Counted from the stretch's first letter, positions 8,817-17,194 are shown. The stretch: DNA of 62,892 bases from Nitratireductor aquibiodomus NL21 = JCM 21793 (GCF_000615975.1 NZ_BAMP01000016.1:1-62892), one strand, 5' to 3'. Translations and numbers: made by a program. Notes: generated by a model from the letters alone, not told the origin.

Positions 8817-9914
8817 ATGTCCACCACCTCCAACCGGCGGCTTGAGGCCCTGCGCGAGCGCATGCGCGAAACCGGCACCGATCTCGTCGCCATCGGCCCT
8901 TCAAGCCACATGATTTATGTGGCGGGCCTCGATCCGCATGGCGACGAACGCCCTGTCATGTTGCTGGTCTCGAAGGATCATGCCGGCTTCCTGATGCCCG
9001 CGCTCAATGTCGACAGTTCGCGTCAGAAGACCGACCTGCCCTTCTTCCCCTGGCGCGACGATGACGGCCCGGACGCGGCCCTTGCCGCGCTTTTGAAGGC
9101 ATCGAACCTGCCGGAGACCCCGAGCGTGGTGATCGACGAAACGATGCGCGCCGATTTCGCGCTGCTTCTGCTCGACGCGATGCCCGGCGCAAAGCGACGC
9201 TTCACCGACGATACGGTCGGCCATCTGCGCGCCCGCAAGGACGAAGACGAGTACAAGCGCCTGAAGGCGAGCGCGGTGCTCAACGACAAGGCGGCCATGG
9301 CCGGTTTCGATGCGCTGAAGCCCGGCGTCACCGAGCTGGAAGTGGCCGCCGCGATCCGCGACGTCTACAAGGCGGCGGGTGCGGTGCCGGTGTTCACCAG
9401 CGTGTGCTTTGGTGGCAATGGTGCGTTCCCGCATCACCACACCGGCGACACGAAGCTGAAGGAAGGCGATGCGGTGCTGATCGACACGGGTGGGCGTCTT
9501 GGCGGCTATCCATCCGACATGACGCGCGTTGGCTATTTCGGAAAGCCCGATGCGGAGTTTGAGAAGGTCTACGCCATCGTCGAACAGGCGGTTGCCGCGG
9601 CTCTGGCCGCCGCAAAGCCCGGCGTCACAGCAAAGGCCATCGACAAGGCCGCGCGCGACGTGATCACCGAGGCGGGTTATGGCGACTTTTTCCCCCACCG
9701 CACCGGCCACGGGCTTGGCATCGACATTCACGAGCCGCCCTACATGACCGCCACCTCCGAGACGGTTCTGGACGAAGGCATGGTGTTCTCCATCGAGCCC
9801 GGCATCTACTTGCCGGGCAAGTTCGGCCTGCGGCTGGAGGAGATCGTCATCATGCGCGCCGACGGTGCGGAGATACTCTCCGACCTGCCGCGCACCGCGC
9901 AGCTGCGCGGATAG
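8817..9914 (+). CDS. M24-family peptidase (Xaa-Pro dipeptidase/aminopeptidase-like)
   Basis: 365 residues: an N-terminal creatinase-type domain and a C-terminal pita-bread metallopeptidase domain. The expected dinuclear metal ligands are visible: Asp in LIDTGGRLGGYPSDM (two aspartates), His in GHGLGIDIHEP, Glu in FSIEPGIY and Glu in LRLEEIVIM. Such enzymes cleave X-Pro bonds in short peptides in the cytoplasm, which suits a location beside a peptide importer. TGGAG lies about 8 bases before the ATG. It is separated from the binding-protein gene by a terminator, so it probably has its own promoter. Confidence 0.9.
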   Translation: MSTTSNRRLEALRERMRETGTDLVAIGPSSHMIYVAGLDPHGDERPVMLLVSKDHAGFLMPALNVDSSRQKTDLPFFPWRDDDGPDAALAALLKASNLPETPSVVIDETMRADFALLLLDAMPGAKRRFTDDTVGHLRARKDEDEYKRLKASAVLNDKAAMAGFDALKPGVTELEVAAAIRDVYKAAGAVPVFTSVCFGGNGAFPHHHTGDTKLKEGDAVLIDTGGRLGGYPSDMTRVGYFGKPDAEFEKVYAIVEQAVAAALAAAKPGVTAKAIDKAARDVITEAGYGDFFPHRTGHGLGIDIHEPPYMTATSETVLDEGMVFSIEPGIYLPGKFGLRLEEIVIMRADGAEILSDLPRTAQLRG

Positions 9915-9930
9915 AGGCTCACAAAACCAG

Positions 9931-9964
9931 GCGGCGGTCGGGAAACCGATCGCCGCTTTTCTTT
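9931..9964 (+). terminator. intrinsic terminator after the M24 peptidase
   Basis: GCGGCGGTCGG pairs with CCGATCGCCGC around a GAAA loop, followed by TTTTCTTT. It isolates the que operon from upstream transcription. Confidence 0.8.
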
Positions 9965-10008
9965 GGGCTGAAGGTCTGATACGCCTCCAGCCGCCGGAGA
10001 GTTCCGGC

Positions 10009-10047
10009 ACCGGTCGCAGCCTACCCGGTCATTAAAACAAGGAACCC
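10009..10047 (+). promoter_or_regulatory. probable preQ1-I riboswitch overlapping the queC ribosome-binding site
   Basis: A 5-bp stem ACCGG (10009-10013)/CCGGT (10025-10029) closes an 11-base loop TCGCAGCCTAC and is followed at once by an A-rich tail CATTAAAACAAGGAACC. This is the compact layout of the preQ1-I aptamer: short hairpin, C-containing loop, then a tail with AAAACAAGGA that forms a pseudoknot. The AAGGA in the tail (10039-10043) is also the Shine-Dalgarno of queC, 8 bases before its ATG, so ligand binding would hide the ribosome-binding site. The operon it precedes makes preQ1, which fits feedback control. A covariance-model search was not possible here. Confidence 0.75.
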
Positions 10048-10051
10048 GATC

Positions 10052-10765
10052 ATGAAAACGCTCGTCGTCTGCTCAGGCGGACTCGATTCCGTTTCCCTTG
10101 CCCACAAGGTGGCGCGGGAACAAAACCTTATTGGCCTGATCTCCTTCGATTACGGCCAGAGACATCGCAAGGAGTTGGATTTCGCGGCAAAGGCAGCCGC
10201 CCGGCTCGGCGTCCCTCACGACCTTCTCGACATCTCCGCCATCGGCCGGCATTTCGCGGGCTCCGCCCTCACCGACGCCATCGACGTGCCGGACGGGCAC
10301 TATGCCGAGGAAACCATGCGCGTGACGGTGGTGCCCAACCGCAACGCCATCATGCTCACGATAGCCTTCGGCATTGCCGCAGCGCGCGGGGCCGATGCCG
10401 TGGCCGCCGCCGTTCATGGCGGCGATCACTTCATCTATCCCGATTGCCGGCCGGGCTTCATCGATGCGTTTCAGGCCATGCAGGATGCTGCGCTCGAAGG
10501 CATGGGCGCGGTCAGCCTCTACACGCCCTTCGTGAACGGCACCAAGGGCGACATCGTGCGCGAGGGCGCGCGCGTCGATACGCCCTTTGCCGAAACCTGG
10601 TCCTGCTACAAGGGCGGCGAAAACCATTGCGGGCGCTGCGGCACCTGCGTGGAGCGGCGCGAGGCCTTCCACGAGGCCGGTGTCGCCGACCCCACCATCT
10701 ATGACGATCCGGACTTCTGGCTTGCCGCCACCGGGCAGACAACCGGGGAGGCAGAGCATGTATAG
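10052..10765 (+). CDS. queC: 7-cyano-7-deazaguanine synthase QueC
   Basis: 237 residues. QueC converts 7-carboxy-7-deazaguanine to preQ0 with ammonia and two ATP. The PP-loop SGGLDS lies at residues 8-13, and the zinc-binding cysteines are at 185, 193, 196 and 199 (C...CGRCGTC). It is the first gene of queC-D-E-F; its Shine-Dalgarno lies inside the probable preQ1 riboswitch tail. The 3' end overlaps queD by 8 bases. Confidence 0.97.
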   Translation: MKTLVVCSGGLDSVSLAHKVAREQNLIGLISFDYGQRHRKELDFAAKAAARLGVPHDLLDISAIGRHFAGSALTDAIDVPDGHYAEETMRVTVVPNRNAIMLTIAFGIAAARGADAVAAAVHGGDHFIYPDCRPGFIDAFQAMQDAALEGMGAVSLYTPFVNGTKGDIVREGARVDTPFAETWSCYKGGENHCGRCGTCVERREAFHEAGVADPTIYDDPDFWLAATGQTTGEAEHV

Positions 10766-11114
10766 GGTCAGCAAGGAGTTTCATTTTTCCGCCTCGCACC
10801 GCCTGACGAACCTGCCCGACGACCACCCCTGCGCGCGGCTGCACGGGCACAATTACATCGTCGTGGTGGAACTGGCCGGCGAGCGGCTCGACAATCACGG
10901 CTTTGTCCGCGACTACCGTGAGCTCAAGCCCCTGAAAGACCATATCGACGACACGCTCGATCACCGGCACCTGAACGAGGTGTTCGGACATGACGGCGTC
11001 ACTGCCGAGTTTCTCGCCAAGGCGCTTTTCGACTGGTGCCGGACGCGCTGGAGCGAGGTGTCGGCGGTGCGCGTGAGCGAGACGCCGAAGACCTGGGCGG
11101 AATACCGGCCATGA
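10758..11114 (+). CDS. queD: 6-carboxy-5,6,7,8-tetrahydropterin synthase QueD
   Basis: 118 residues of the PTPS/QueD fold. QueD forms 6-carboxytetrahydropterin from dihydroneopterin triphosphate. Zinc ligands are visible as the His in FSASHRL and the two His in [16 protein letters not shown] carries a catalytic His region. I chose the ATG at 10758 because it gives the family length and is preceded by GGGGAGG. It overlaps queC by 8 bases and queE by 4 bases. Confidence 0.95.
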   Translation: MYRVSKEFHFSASHRLTNLPDDHPCARLHGHNYIVVVELAGERLDNHGFVRDYRELKPLKDHIDDTLDHRHLNEVFGHDGVTAEFLAKALFDWCRTRWSEVSAVRVSETPKTWAEYRP

Positions 11115-11830
11115 GCACGCTGCGCATCGCAGAGATTTTTGGCCCCACCATCCAGGGCGAAGGTGCGCTGATCGGCATGCCGACCGTGTTCGTGCGCGCC
11201 GGCGGCTGCGACTATCGCTGCCGCTGGTGCGACAGCCTCCACGCCGTCGACAATGCCTATCGCCACGACTGGCTGCCGATGCAGAGCCGCGACGTGTTTG
11301 AGCGCATAAAGGACCTCTCCGGCGGCGCCCCCGTGATGGTCTCGCTGTCGGGTGGCAACCCTGCGATCCAGCCCTTCGAAGAGCTGATCGATACGGGCCG
11401 CGCCGAGGGCTATCGTTTCGCGCTTGAAACGCAGGGCTCCATCGCCCGCGACTGGTTTGCAAAGCTCGACATGCTGGTTCTGAGCCCCAAGCCGCCCTCC
11501 TCCGGCGAGACGGTGGACTGGGAGCGTTTCGAAGTCTGCATCGCTGCCGCCGGATCTGCATCCACGGTGATGAAGATCGTCATCTTCGACGAGGCCGATT
11601 ATCGCTGGGCGAAGGATGCGGCTGAGCGCTACCCCGCCCTGCCCCTCTACCTGCAGCCGGGCAACCACACCCCGCCGCCACCCGAGGCCGAGGATGCCGC
11701 CATCGACATGGAAGGCATTCTCGAGCGCATGCGCTGGCTGGTGGACCGCACCGTGGCCGACCGCTGGTTCTCCCCCCACATTCTGCCGCAGCTCCACGTG
11801 CTCCTGTGGGGCAACCGGCGCGGCGTCTGA
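11111..11830 (+). CDS. queE: 7-carboxy-7-deazaguanine synthase QueE (radical SAM)
   Basis: 239 residues. A radical SAM enzyme that rearranges 6-carboxytetrahydropterin into 7-carboxy-7-deazaguanine. The [4Fe-4S] motif is CDYRCRWCD (CxxxCxxC), with [11 protein letters not shown] near the N terminus and the SAM-binding LSGGNPA. The start ATG at 11111 overlaps the queD stop (ATGA). Confidence 0.96.
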   Translation: MSTLRIAEIFGPTIQGEGALIGMPTVFVRAGGCDYRCRWCDSLHAVDNAYRHDWLPMQSRDVFERIKDLSGGAPVMVSLSGGNPAIQPFEELIDTGRAEGYRFALETQGSIARDWFAKLDMLVLSPKPPSSGETVDWERFEVCIAAAGSASTVMKIVIFDEADYRWAKDAAERYPALPLYLQPGNHTPPPPEAEDAAIDMEGILERMRWLVDRTVADRWFSPHILPQLHVLLWGNRRGV

Positions 11831-11845
11831 AAGGAAGCGACAGCA

Positions 11846-12313
11846 ATGACCGACAAGACCATCTACGACAATCTGACCCTTCTGGGCGGCAGGACCGAAC
11901 TGCCCGCGTCCCCCGAAGACGCCGTGCTCGAACGCGTGCCCAACCCGCAGGAGGACGTGCTCTACGCCGTGCGCTTCACCGCGCCGGAATTCACGTCGCT
12001 CTGCCCGCTTACGGGCCAGCCCGACTTCGCCCATCTGGTGATCGACTACGTGCCGGCCGACTGGCTGGTGGAGAGCAAGTCGCTAAAGCTTTATCTCGGC
12101 GCGTTTCGCAATCACGGCGCGTTTCACGAAGACTGCACCGTCTCCATAGGCCGCCGCCTGTGCGACCTTCTGGACCCCCACTGGCTGCGCATCGGCGGCT
12201 ACTGGTATCCGCGCGGCGGCATGCCCATCGACGTGTTCTACCAGACCGGCGAGCCGCCGAAGGGCGTGTGGATCCCCGATCAGGGCGTGCCGCCCTATCG
12301 CGGGCGAGGCTGA
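11846..12313 (+). CDS. queF: NADPH-dependent preQ0 reductase QueF
   Basis: 155 residues, the short (type I, unimodular) QueF. It reduces the nitrile of preQ0 to the amine of preQ1, the base inserted into tRNA by Tgt. The catalytic Cys lies in [13 protein letters not shown], and the conserved NADPH-site region is [21 protein letters not shown]. It ends the que operon; the next gene is convergent. Confidence 0.96.
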   Translation: MTDKTIYDNLTLLGGRTELPASPEDAVLERVPNPQEDVLYAVRFTAPEFTSLCPLTGQPDFAHLVIDYVPADWLVESKSLKLYLGAFRNHGAFHEDCTVSIGRRLCDLLDPHWLRIGGYWYPRGGMPIDVFYQTGEPPKGVWIPDQGVPPYRGRG

Positions 12314-12384
12314 GATGTTCGCACTGCTTCGCCCCTTCAGCCCCTGAAAGCCCCGGGGCGTGGCATGAGCATGCCTGGAGACAT

Positions 12385-13206
12385 TCATCGTCTCGCAAGC
12401 GTGATGATCTCGGGGGCGTGCGGTCCGACCGGATTGCGCCGGAAATCGCCATACTGTTCGCTGATACGGAAGCCTGTTTGTTTCAGCAGGTCGCACAGCG
12501 CGTGATGTTCCATGAAACGCAGGGTGCTGCAGCTTGTCGCCGGCAGTCCCGGATGATCCCCTTCGAATGTCTCGACGAAGGTCACGCACCGCCCGTCGAA
12601 CGGCACCGTAACACGGGTTGTGACCTGTAAGGTTCTGCCATCCGGCTCGATCAGCCGGTCCGGCCCTTCCTGCGCCCACCGTTCCCAGACGCGGGCATCC
12701 GGATTGCGTGTTTCGAAGGCAAAACAGCCGCCGGGAACCAGTGCCTCCCGGACGGACTGCAGGAGTGTGGCAAGCTCTTCATCTTCAACGATTGCCTGAA
12801 ACGCGTGACCCGTCATCACGATCAGTTCAAACTGCTCCCTGAAACCGCAGTCAGCCAGCACGCCGGACAACCATTCAACGCCATCGTATCGTCTCGCGAT
12901 CCTGAGCATGCTCTCGGCCGGATCAAGACCGCAAAGGCGCCCTGCATGTCCTCCCGCATGCGCCTCGCGCAACAAGGAACCCGTACCACACCCCACATCG
13001 AGTACAGACTGCGCTTCATGGATCATCGGCAGATAGAAGTCGAAGTCGCCGCGCAGATGGCGCGGCTGAAGTCGATCATAAAGCGATGCCAGATACGGGT
13101 TTGCGTATAGTGCATCGATCCCGGCAGTGCCCCCCGGCGCTGTGCCGGAGGCTCCACCGCCGCCATCCCGCGCGGGGCTGAGGCGCGGTTGCGGTTGCGT
13201 GTTCAA
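12385..13206 (-). CDS. class I SAM-dependent methyltransferase
   Basis: 273 residues. Motif I is VLDVGCGTGSLL and the acidic residue closing strand 2 is in LCGLDPAESML; a later EALVPGGCFAFE is the motif common to small-molecule methyltransferases. The substrate cannot be deduced. About 30 Gly/Pro-rich residues precede the domain. Its start overlaps the upstream acetyltransferase by 4 bases, so the two are translationally coupled. Confidence 0.85.
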   Translation of the reverse strand: MNTQPQPRLSPARDGGGGASGTAPGGTAGIDALYANPYLASLYDRLQPRHLRGDFDFYLPMIHEAQSVLDVGCGTGSLLREAHAGGHAGRLCGLDPAESMLRIARRYDGVEWLSGVLADCGFREQFELIVMTGHAFQAIVEDEELATLLQSVREALVPGGCFAFETRNPDARVWERWAQEGPDRLIEPDGRTLQVTTRVTVPFDGRCVTFVETFEGDHPGLPATSCSTLRFMEHHALCDLLKQTGFRISEQYGDFRRNPVGPHAPEIITLARR

Positions 13207-13715
13207 GACACGCGCTCTCCGCGCGGGCTCTCAAGGGCAAGGACCACCTCTACCTCCTCGTCAAACATGCCGCCCGTGGGCACGAAGCCGAGCTTCTCGT
13301 AGAATTTCTGCGGGCCGCCCGCGCCGAGCCCGAAGCTCGTGTAGAGCTCCCTTATGCCGCGCGCGCGCAGACGGTCCGCGATCCCGGCGATCGCCCGCCT
13401 TCCAAACCCTCGGCCCTGAAACGGCCGGGCGATCATGAAACGCCAGAGATAAGGCCCGGGACAATCGATGCCGTCGTCCCAGTCCGATCCCTCGTGCAGC
13501 ATCACGAAACCCACAAGGCATTCATCCGCATAGATTGCGCGGAACCAGGCCGATTCCGAGCAGAACCCCTCGGCAAGCGATGTTCCATTGTCGGCAACGA
13601 ATTCGCGCTGCTGATCCGAAAGCGTCTCGCTCAGTTCGCACACCTCCGACACATTCGCCGAGGTGACGCGGCGGAAGGTGATCTCGGCAGTATTTTCCAG
13701 TGCTTCTTCCATCAT
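13203..13715 (-). CDS. GNAT-family N-acetyltransferase
   Basis: About 170 residues with an acetyl-CoA-binding motif RPFQGRGFGRRA (Q/RxxGxG/A) and a C-terminal FYEKLGFVPTG, typical of GNAT enzymes resembling spermidine/diamine acetyltransferases. The acceptor substrate is unknown. The frame is open further upstream; I chose the ATG at 13715, with CGGAACGAAC before it, and ATG 13733 is an alternative. It resembles the neighbouring GNAT at 13854, suggesting an old duplication. Confidence 0.8.
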   Translation of the reverse strand: MMEEALENTAEITFRRVTSANVSEVCELSETLSDQQREFVADNGTSLAEGFCSESAWFRAIYADECLVGFVMLHEGSDWDDGIDCPGPYLWRFMIARPFQGRGFGRRAIAGIADRLRARGIRELYTSFGLGAGGPQKFYEKLGFVPTGGMFDEEVEVVLALESPRGERVS

Positions 13716-13812
13716 GTTCGTTCCGTTGACCATCCGGCTGCGCGATCTTCGCAGCCATTTCCTGAACGCGCCGGCAGGCAGGTCAATGCCTGCCGGCGGT
13801 CCAATGCCTCTC

Positions 13813-13850
13813 TGCAAGGGGCCGGAGAGCGCGAGGCTCCCCGGCCCTTG
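13813..13850 (-). terminator. strong hairpin between the two acetyltransferase genes
   Basis: On the minus strand CAAGGGCCGGGGAG pairs with CTCTCCGGCCCCTTG around a short loop, just after the stop of the second acetyltransferase. There is no T-tract, so termination is uncertain; it may limit read-through or stabilise the mRNA end. Confidence 0.45.
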
Positions 13851-13853
13851 ACG

Positions 13854-14327
13854 TTACACGTCGAGCCGCATCACCATTTCGCCGTCAATGGTTTCGCCGG
13901 TTGGCCGAAAGCCCGCCCGTTCGTAGAGCCTGATGGCAGCCTCGTTTTCGGGCTTCACCCCCAGCATGATGAACGGGCAGTCCGGCAGCGCGGACAGTCT
14001 GCGGACGATGAGCGAAAGCGCCGCCGCCCCGTAACCGTGCCCCTGGAAGCGGGCATCGATCATCAGACGGTAGAGCCAGCGATTGCCATCGTCTTCGTCG
14101 AGGGCGTGCATGGCGAACCCGACGGGCTGCCCTCCCGCCCGGATAACGAGGGGAACGCAGGCGTCGTTCTCGTCCGCTTCCTCAAGCGAATCCGCGTTTG
14201 ACGCCACAAACCGGGTCTGCTCATCGGCAACGCGGAGCGCGCAGAGATCTGCACGGTCCCCCGGACTGACGACATGCACGGTGACGGATGACGCGGGCGC
14301 CATCCGATGCGATGATTTCTTTTCCAT
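13854..14327 (-). CDS. GNAT-family N-acetyltransferase
   Basis: About 157 residues with the GNAT acetyl-CoA motif ARFQGHGYGAAAL and the C-terminal RLYERAGFRPTGE. Its layout matches the downstream GNAT (13203-13715), so the two are probably paralogues. The start is the ATG at 14327, preceded by AGGAAA; an in-frame TTG at 14339 is less likely. The leader holds a small hairpin (14341-14356) and a possible 18-residue ORF. The acceptor is unknown. Confidence 0.8.
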   Translation of the reverse strand: MEKKSSHRMAPASSVTVHVVSPGDRADLCALRVADEQTRFVASNADSLEEADENDACVPLVIRAGGQPVGFAMHALDEDDGNRWLYRLMIDARFQGHGYGAAALSLIVRRLSALPDCPFIMLGVKPENEAAIRLYERAGFRPTGETIDGEMVMRLDV

Positions 14328-14440
14328 ATTTTCCTGCAACGGTGCACACGGGCACCGAAAATGAGCTTCGTTGCAGAGCGCAGATCGAGGGCAGGTCCAC
14401 CCTTGATACGCTCCCGCGATGCTCGCTGCCGCAGGGTTTT

Positions 14441-14497
14441 TTAAAGGATTGCGATCCCCGGAACAGCGAGCGCAGATTTACTGATAAAGCCAAACAT
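14441..14497 (-). CDS. possible 18-residue small protein or leader peptide
   Basis: ATG at 14497 is preceded by GGGAGG at ideal spacing (7 bases), stronger than most ribosome-binding sites in this window. It opens an 18-codon frame, MFGFISKSALAVPGIAIL, ending in TAA. The peptide is hydrophobic, with one Lys. It lies about 110 bases upstream of the acetyltransferase start on the same strand, so it could be a translated leader, a small membrane peptide, or chance. No homologue is known to me. Confidence 0.3.
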   Translation of the reverse strand: MFGFISKSALAVPGIAIL

Positions 14498-14793
14498 TGC
14501 GCGCCTCCCTGATCGTGGTTCACCGTTTCGCCAATACACGCATGGCGCGCGCGCCGCAAGCGGTTTCGACGCCGTCGACCGTCGATTGGGGGGCGCGGGA
14601 TTGTCTGCGTGAAAACGCCAGTGCATTGCCCGGCGCAGCACGGCATCATGGGCCTGCGGCGCGTGAAAAGCTGCCATTCGTTGAGAGGGAAGCGAATGGG
14701 CGGGGAGCGGACTTTAGCTGCAGAAATTTCAAAGGTTCGGATTGCGTGAACGGTGTGGACGATGCGATTTCAGATGGAGCCAGCCCCGGATGC

Positions 14794-14799
14794 TATAGT
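14794..14799 (+). promoter_or_regulatory. candidate -10 box (TATAGT) of a leaderless transcript
   Basis: TATAGT ends 8 bases before the ATG at 14808. A transcript starting about 7 bases downstream would begin at the start codon itself. No good -35 is seen (TTCAGA at 19-base spacing is poor), and no Shine-Dalgarno precedes the ATG, which is consistent with leaderless translation. Confidence 0.4.
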
Positions 14800-14807
14800 A
14801 CAAGCGG

Positions 14808-15977
14808 ATGGGTATCATTCAGAAAGTCAAAGGCTTAGTTGTGATCATTTACGCTCGGGGGACGGCAATAATTGAGCATCGCGATTCTGGCGAACAGTTC
14901 GAAATTTACGATGATGAATTGGATTGGGAGCCGATTGGTGGTGACGACAGTGGCATGGGATCTGAGGAAATCTATGAAGCATTGGTCGAACACGACGAAC
15001 TTGGCGATTTGCGCTGGACGATTTCGGAGTATCCTGCTGGAGTCGAAAACTTTAAAGAAACCAACGTGGGCGTTCACCGTGTTGTCCAAGACTTTGAATA
15101 TGGACTCGAACCTGAACCCGACTTTCACGACAGTGATCCGGCAAACCTACCAGATAGGTTTAAGAACAATCCCGATTGGAGGAAGGCTCTGACCAAAGCC
15201 ACTATAGTAAAATACTTGGTGGATTGGTTTCACTATTTGTACTGGGACCCTGCGAACGAAACTCCATACAACAGTCGTGAAGGTGGTTACCTCTACATCA
15301 AAGGTGGGCCGTATTCGGCGGAAGAGGAACTCCGTGGCGATTTCGAAGGCGTGGTGCCGGAGGATGCCATTCTTGAAGCCGTTGAGGAAATTGAGAGCGA
15401 TGGCCTCTTCGATTGGGCTCCCTCGCCTCAGCATCCGGACAGCATCGACTTCTATGAAGACGCAGTTGCAGAAGCCTATGCGCAGGAAGAATTCTCGTTT
15501 GAGGAGCTCAAAGAGATTGCCAAAGAGGGCCAAAGCGCAGGCCTCGGCAGCAAAAAAGAGAAGGCTGCACGAGCAACAGTCTTGGAGCAACTTGCCGCTC
15601 TGAAAGACGACCTGCCTAAGCCCTCTTCACATGGAGGCATCGGCCACAATCACCCGCCCCAAGAATTTGAACTGCAAGGTGAAGAGCTCAACGAAGCTGC
15701 TGAAAGCCTTGAGGCAATTGAAGCGGAACTTGCCTCGGATGAGCCAAACGTCGAGATTGTGGCTCAAAAGGCATCGTTTCTCGGAAAGGCGGTTGGCTGG
15801 GTCGCAGGCAAAATTGACACGACAGTCGATGCTTTCTGCAAGTCTTTCGGTACAGCTCTTGGTGTCACAGCAGCTGCTACGATTCCCGCCGCCGTTCTTG
15901 CACTACCTTACTGGGGCAAACTGGCGGTGTTGCTTGGAAGTCTGAAAGAGTGGCTTTTGCTTGCCTTGGGCTTGTGA
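14808..15977 (+). CDS. unrecognised 389-residue protein with C-terminal membrane segments
   Basis: Not recognised with confidence. The first third is acidic, rich in Asp/Glu and Trp/Tyr (DDELDWEPIGG, GDLRWTISEYP, DFEYGLEPE). The middle contains YLVDWFHYLYWDP, GGYLYIKGGPYSAEEEL and an acidic helix, then a Lys/Ala-rich segment and GGIGHNHPP, a short motif that I recall from other uncharacterised alphaproteobacterial proteins. The last 60 residues include two hydrophobic stretches (ALGVTAAATIPAAVLALPYW and LAVLLGSLKEWLLLALGL), suggesting a membrane-anchored C terminus with a soluble N-terminal part. GC is about 50 %, clearly below the neighbours, with more A/T-ending codons, suggesting transfer. 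A weak or absent Shine-Dalgarno makes the exact start uncertain. It converges on the orphan gene at 16118. Confidence 0.75.
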   Translation: MGIIQKVKGLVVIIYARGTAIIEHRDSGEQFEIYDDELDWEPIGGDDSGMGSEEIYEALVEHDELGDLRWTISEYPAGVENFKETNVGVHRVVQDFEYGLEPEPDFHDSDPANLPDRFKNNPDWRKALTKATIVKYLVDWFHYLYWDPANETPYNSREGGYLYIKGGPYSAEEELRGDFEGVVPEDAILEAVEEIESDGLFDWAPSPQHPDSIDFYEDAVAEAYAQEEFSFEELKEIAKEGQSAGLGSKKEKAARATVLEQLAALKDDLPKPSSHGGIGHNHPPQEFELQGEELNEAAESLEAIEAELASDEPNVEIVAQKASFLGKAVGWVAGKIDTTVDAFCKSFGTALGVTAAATIPAAVLALPYWGKLAVLLGSLKEWLLLALGL

Positions 15978-16117
15978 GCCAATTTTGCGTTTTCCGCGTG
16001 TGGCGCATTACCTACTGCTAACTGGCCCGAGAGCCGAGCAGCAGAACTTCTCTGATGGCAATTGCGGTAGAGCGGCCGTTTGCAAACCTCTCGATGAATG
16101 TCCACTGTGGACCGTTG

Positions 16118-17194
16118 CTATACTGTACCATTGTCGTCGAATAGGTTCATTTCGAGCTTACCTAGGAGCCAACCGAACGGAAAACCTTGGTCCGCGCCGC
16201 ATTCGGAACACTCGATTCGTTCGGCAATGAAGAGACGCGGCGCGTCCACCTTAAGAAGTCGCATACGTTTGTCGCAAATAGCGCATGCCAGAAGCTCGCC
16301 AAGAGCAGATCGAATGAACCGGGTGATACGCGGACTGCCAGAGCTATAAAGCGCCTCGAATGTGCCAAGCGAGGTGAAGAGCAACCAATTGCGATGGTGG
16401 CGACTGATCTCGGTCATGCGCCCGTAAAGATCGATCTGCACTAGAGCCAGAAACTGTAGCACCACTCCGATCTGTTGATATGTTTCCCCAGCATACACGT
16501 CGTTGTCTAACGGGTTCTTGAAAATGAAATTAATGTTGTAGTCTTCAGTTCGGATTTGGCGGTTTTCCGTGATCAGATGGGTCGCCTTGTCGAAGAGGCC
16601 AGCAAGGCCCAGTGCGTTCTTTCGATCGAAAACTGCGTCATATATCATATCAGCCTGCACAATGGTTGGTCCTTTGCAGGCCTTTGACACAGCATCGCGG
16701 AGAAGCTGTCTCGTCCGCTGCTCGTTTAACTCTCTTCGGTTAAGCAAGTTGGCAGCATTGGTCTTGAGTTTCGCAAACAGGGCAGATTCGTCTACGCACA
16801 TCTGTGCAGCGATGAGTAAGCCTTCCTTGAAGGGTTTGCGAAGCAGCGAGAAGGCGACAGCGAACTTGCGCTTCTCGAGCGCTCTCATTGCTTCATAAAC
16901 GAAATGCAACATGTCGGAGTAGAGGGCGATCGCCATATGATTCACTACGACCCGTTGCTCGATTTCGCCACGTCCTGAAGAAGTAAGGAAATCGAGTACG
17001 TGTGGACTGTTCTCTAGATCTTCCTTTTCGCCCTCTGCAAGATCTATGCGGACGTGACCAGCACGCGAATTTTCCATCTGCACAAGTAACCCAGCCATAA
17101 GATCGTGCAGATGAAAACAGAACTCGTGTCGGGCGTGGTAGCGCGGGGGAATATGATGCAAGCGATCTCGCGGGATGATTCCAATCGATTTCAC
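16118..17194 (-). CDS. unrecognised 358-residue protein with C-terminal zinc-ribbon-like cysteines
   Basis: Not recognised. The N-terminal 250 residues look mainly helical, including MRALEKRKFAVAFSLLRKPF and a basic NRRELNEQRTRQLLRD. The C-terminal 80 residues contain two CxxC pairs, CAICDKR and CSECGAD, 30-odd residues apart, consistent with a zinc ribbon. There is no signal peptide or clear membrane helix. GC is low (about 48-50 % in sampled lines). The gene runs towards the orphan gene at 14808, 140 bases apart, so the two are not an operon. It lies on the 3' side of tRNA-Ser, where integrated DNA is often found. I cannot assign a function. Confidence 0.7.
   Translation of the reverse strand: MKSIGIIPRDRLHHIPPRYHARHEFCFHLHDLMAGLLVQMENSRAGHVRIDLAEGEKEDLENSPHVLDFLTSSGRGEIEQRVVVNHMAIALYSDMLHFVYEAMRALEKRKFAVAFSLLRKPFKEGLLIAAQMCVDESALFAKLKTNAANLLNRRELNEQRTRQLLRDAVSKACKGPTIVQADMIYDAVFDRKNALGLAGLFDKATHLITENRQIRTEDYNINFIFKNPLDNDVYAGETYQQIGVVLQFLALVQIDLYGRMTEISRHHRNWLLFTSLGTFEALYSSGSPRITRFIRSALGELLACAICDKRMRLLKVDAPRLFIAERIECSECGADQGFPFGWLLGKLEMNLFDDNGTV

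Larger units (their letters stand above)
14328..14807. other. 480-base spacer without a confident gene
   Basis: Between the minus-strand acetyltransferase and the plus-strand orphan gene. It holds a short ORF with a strong ribosome-binding site (14441-14497), a small GGTGC/GCACC hairpin at 14341-14356 and a -10-like TATAGT at 14794. GC content falls across it towards the orphan genes. I see no integrase fragment and no copy of the tRNA-Ser 3' end. Confidence 0.5.

Noticed and set aside
14497..14838. 113-codon plus-strand frame ahead of the orphan gene
   Set aside because: No ribosome-binding site, composition not coding-like, and it overlaps the start of the better-supported 389-residue frame.
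14808..17194. Toxin-antitoxin or two-gene defence operon
   Set aside because: The two genes are convergent and separated by 140 bases, so they are not co-transcribed, and neither resembles a known toxin or antitoxin.
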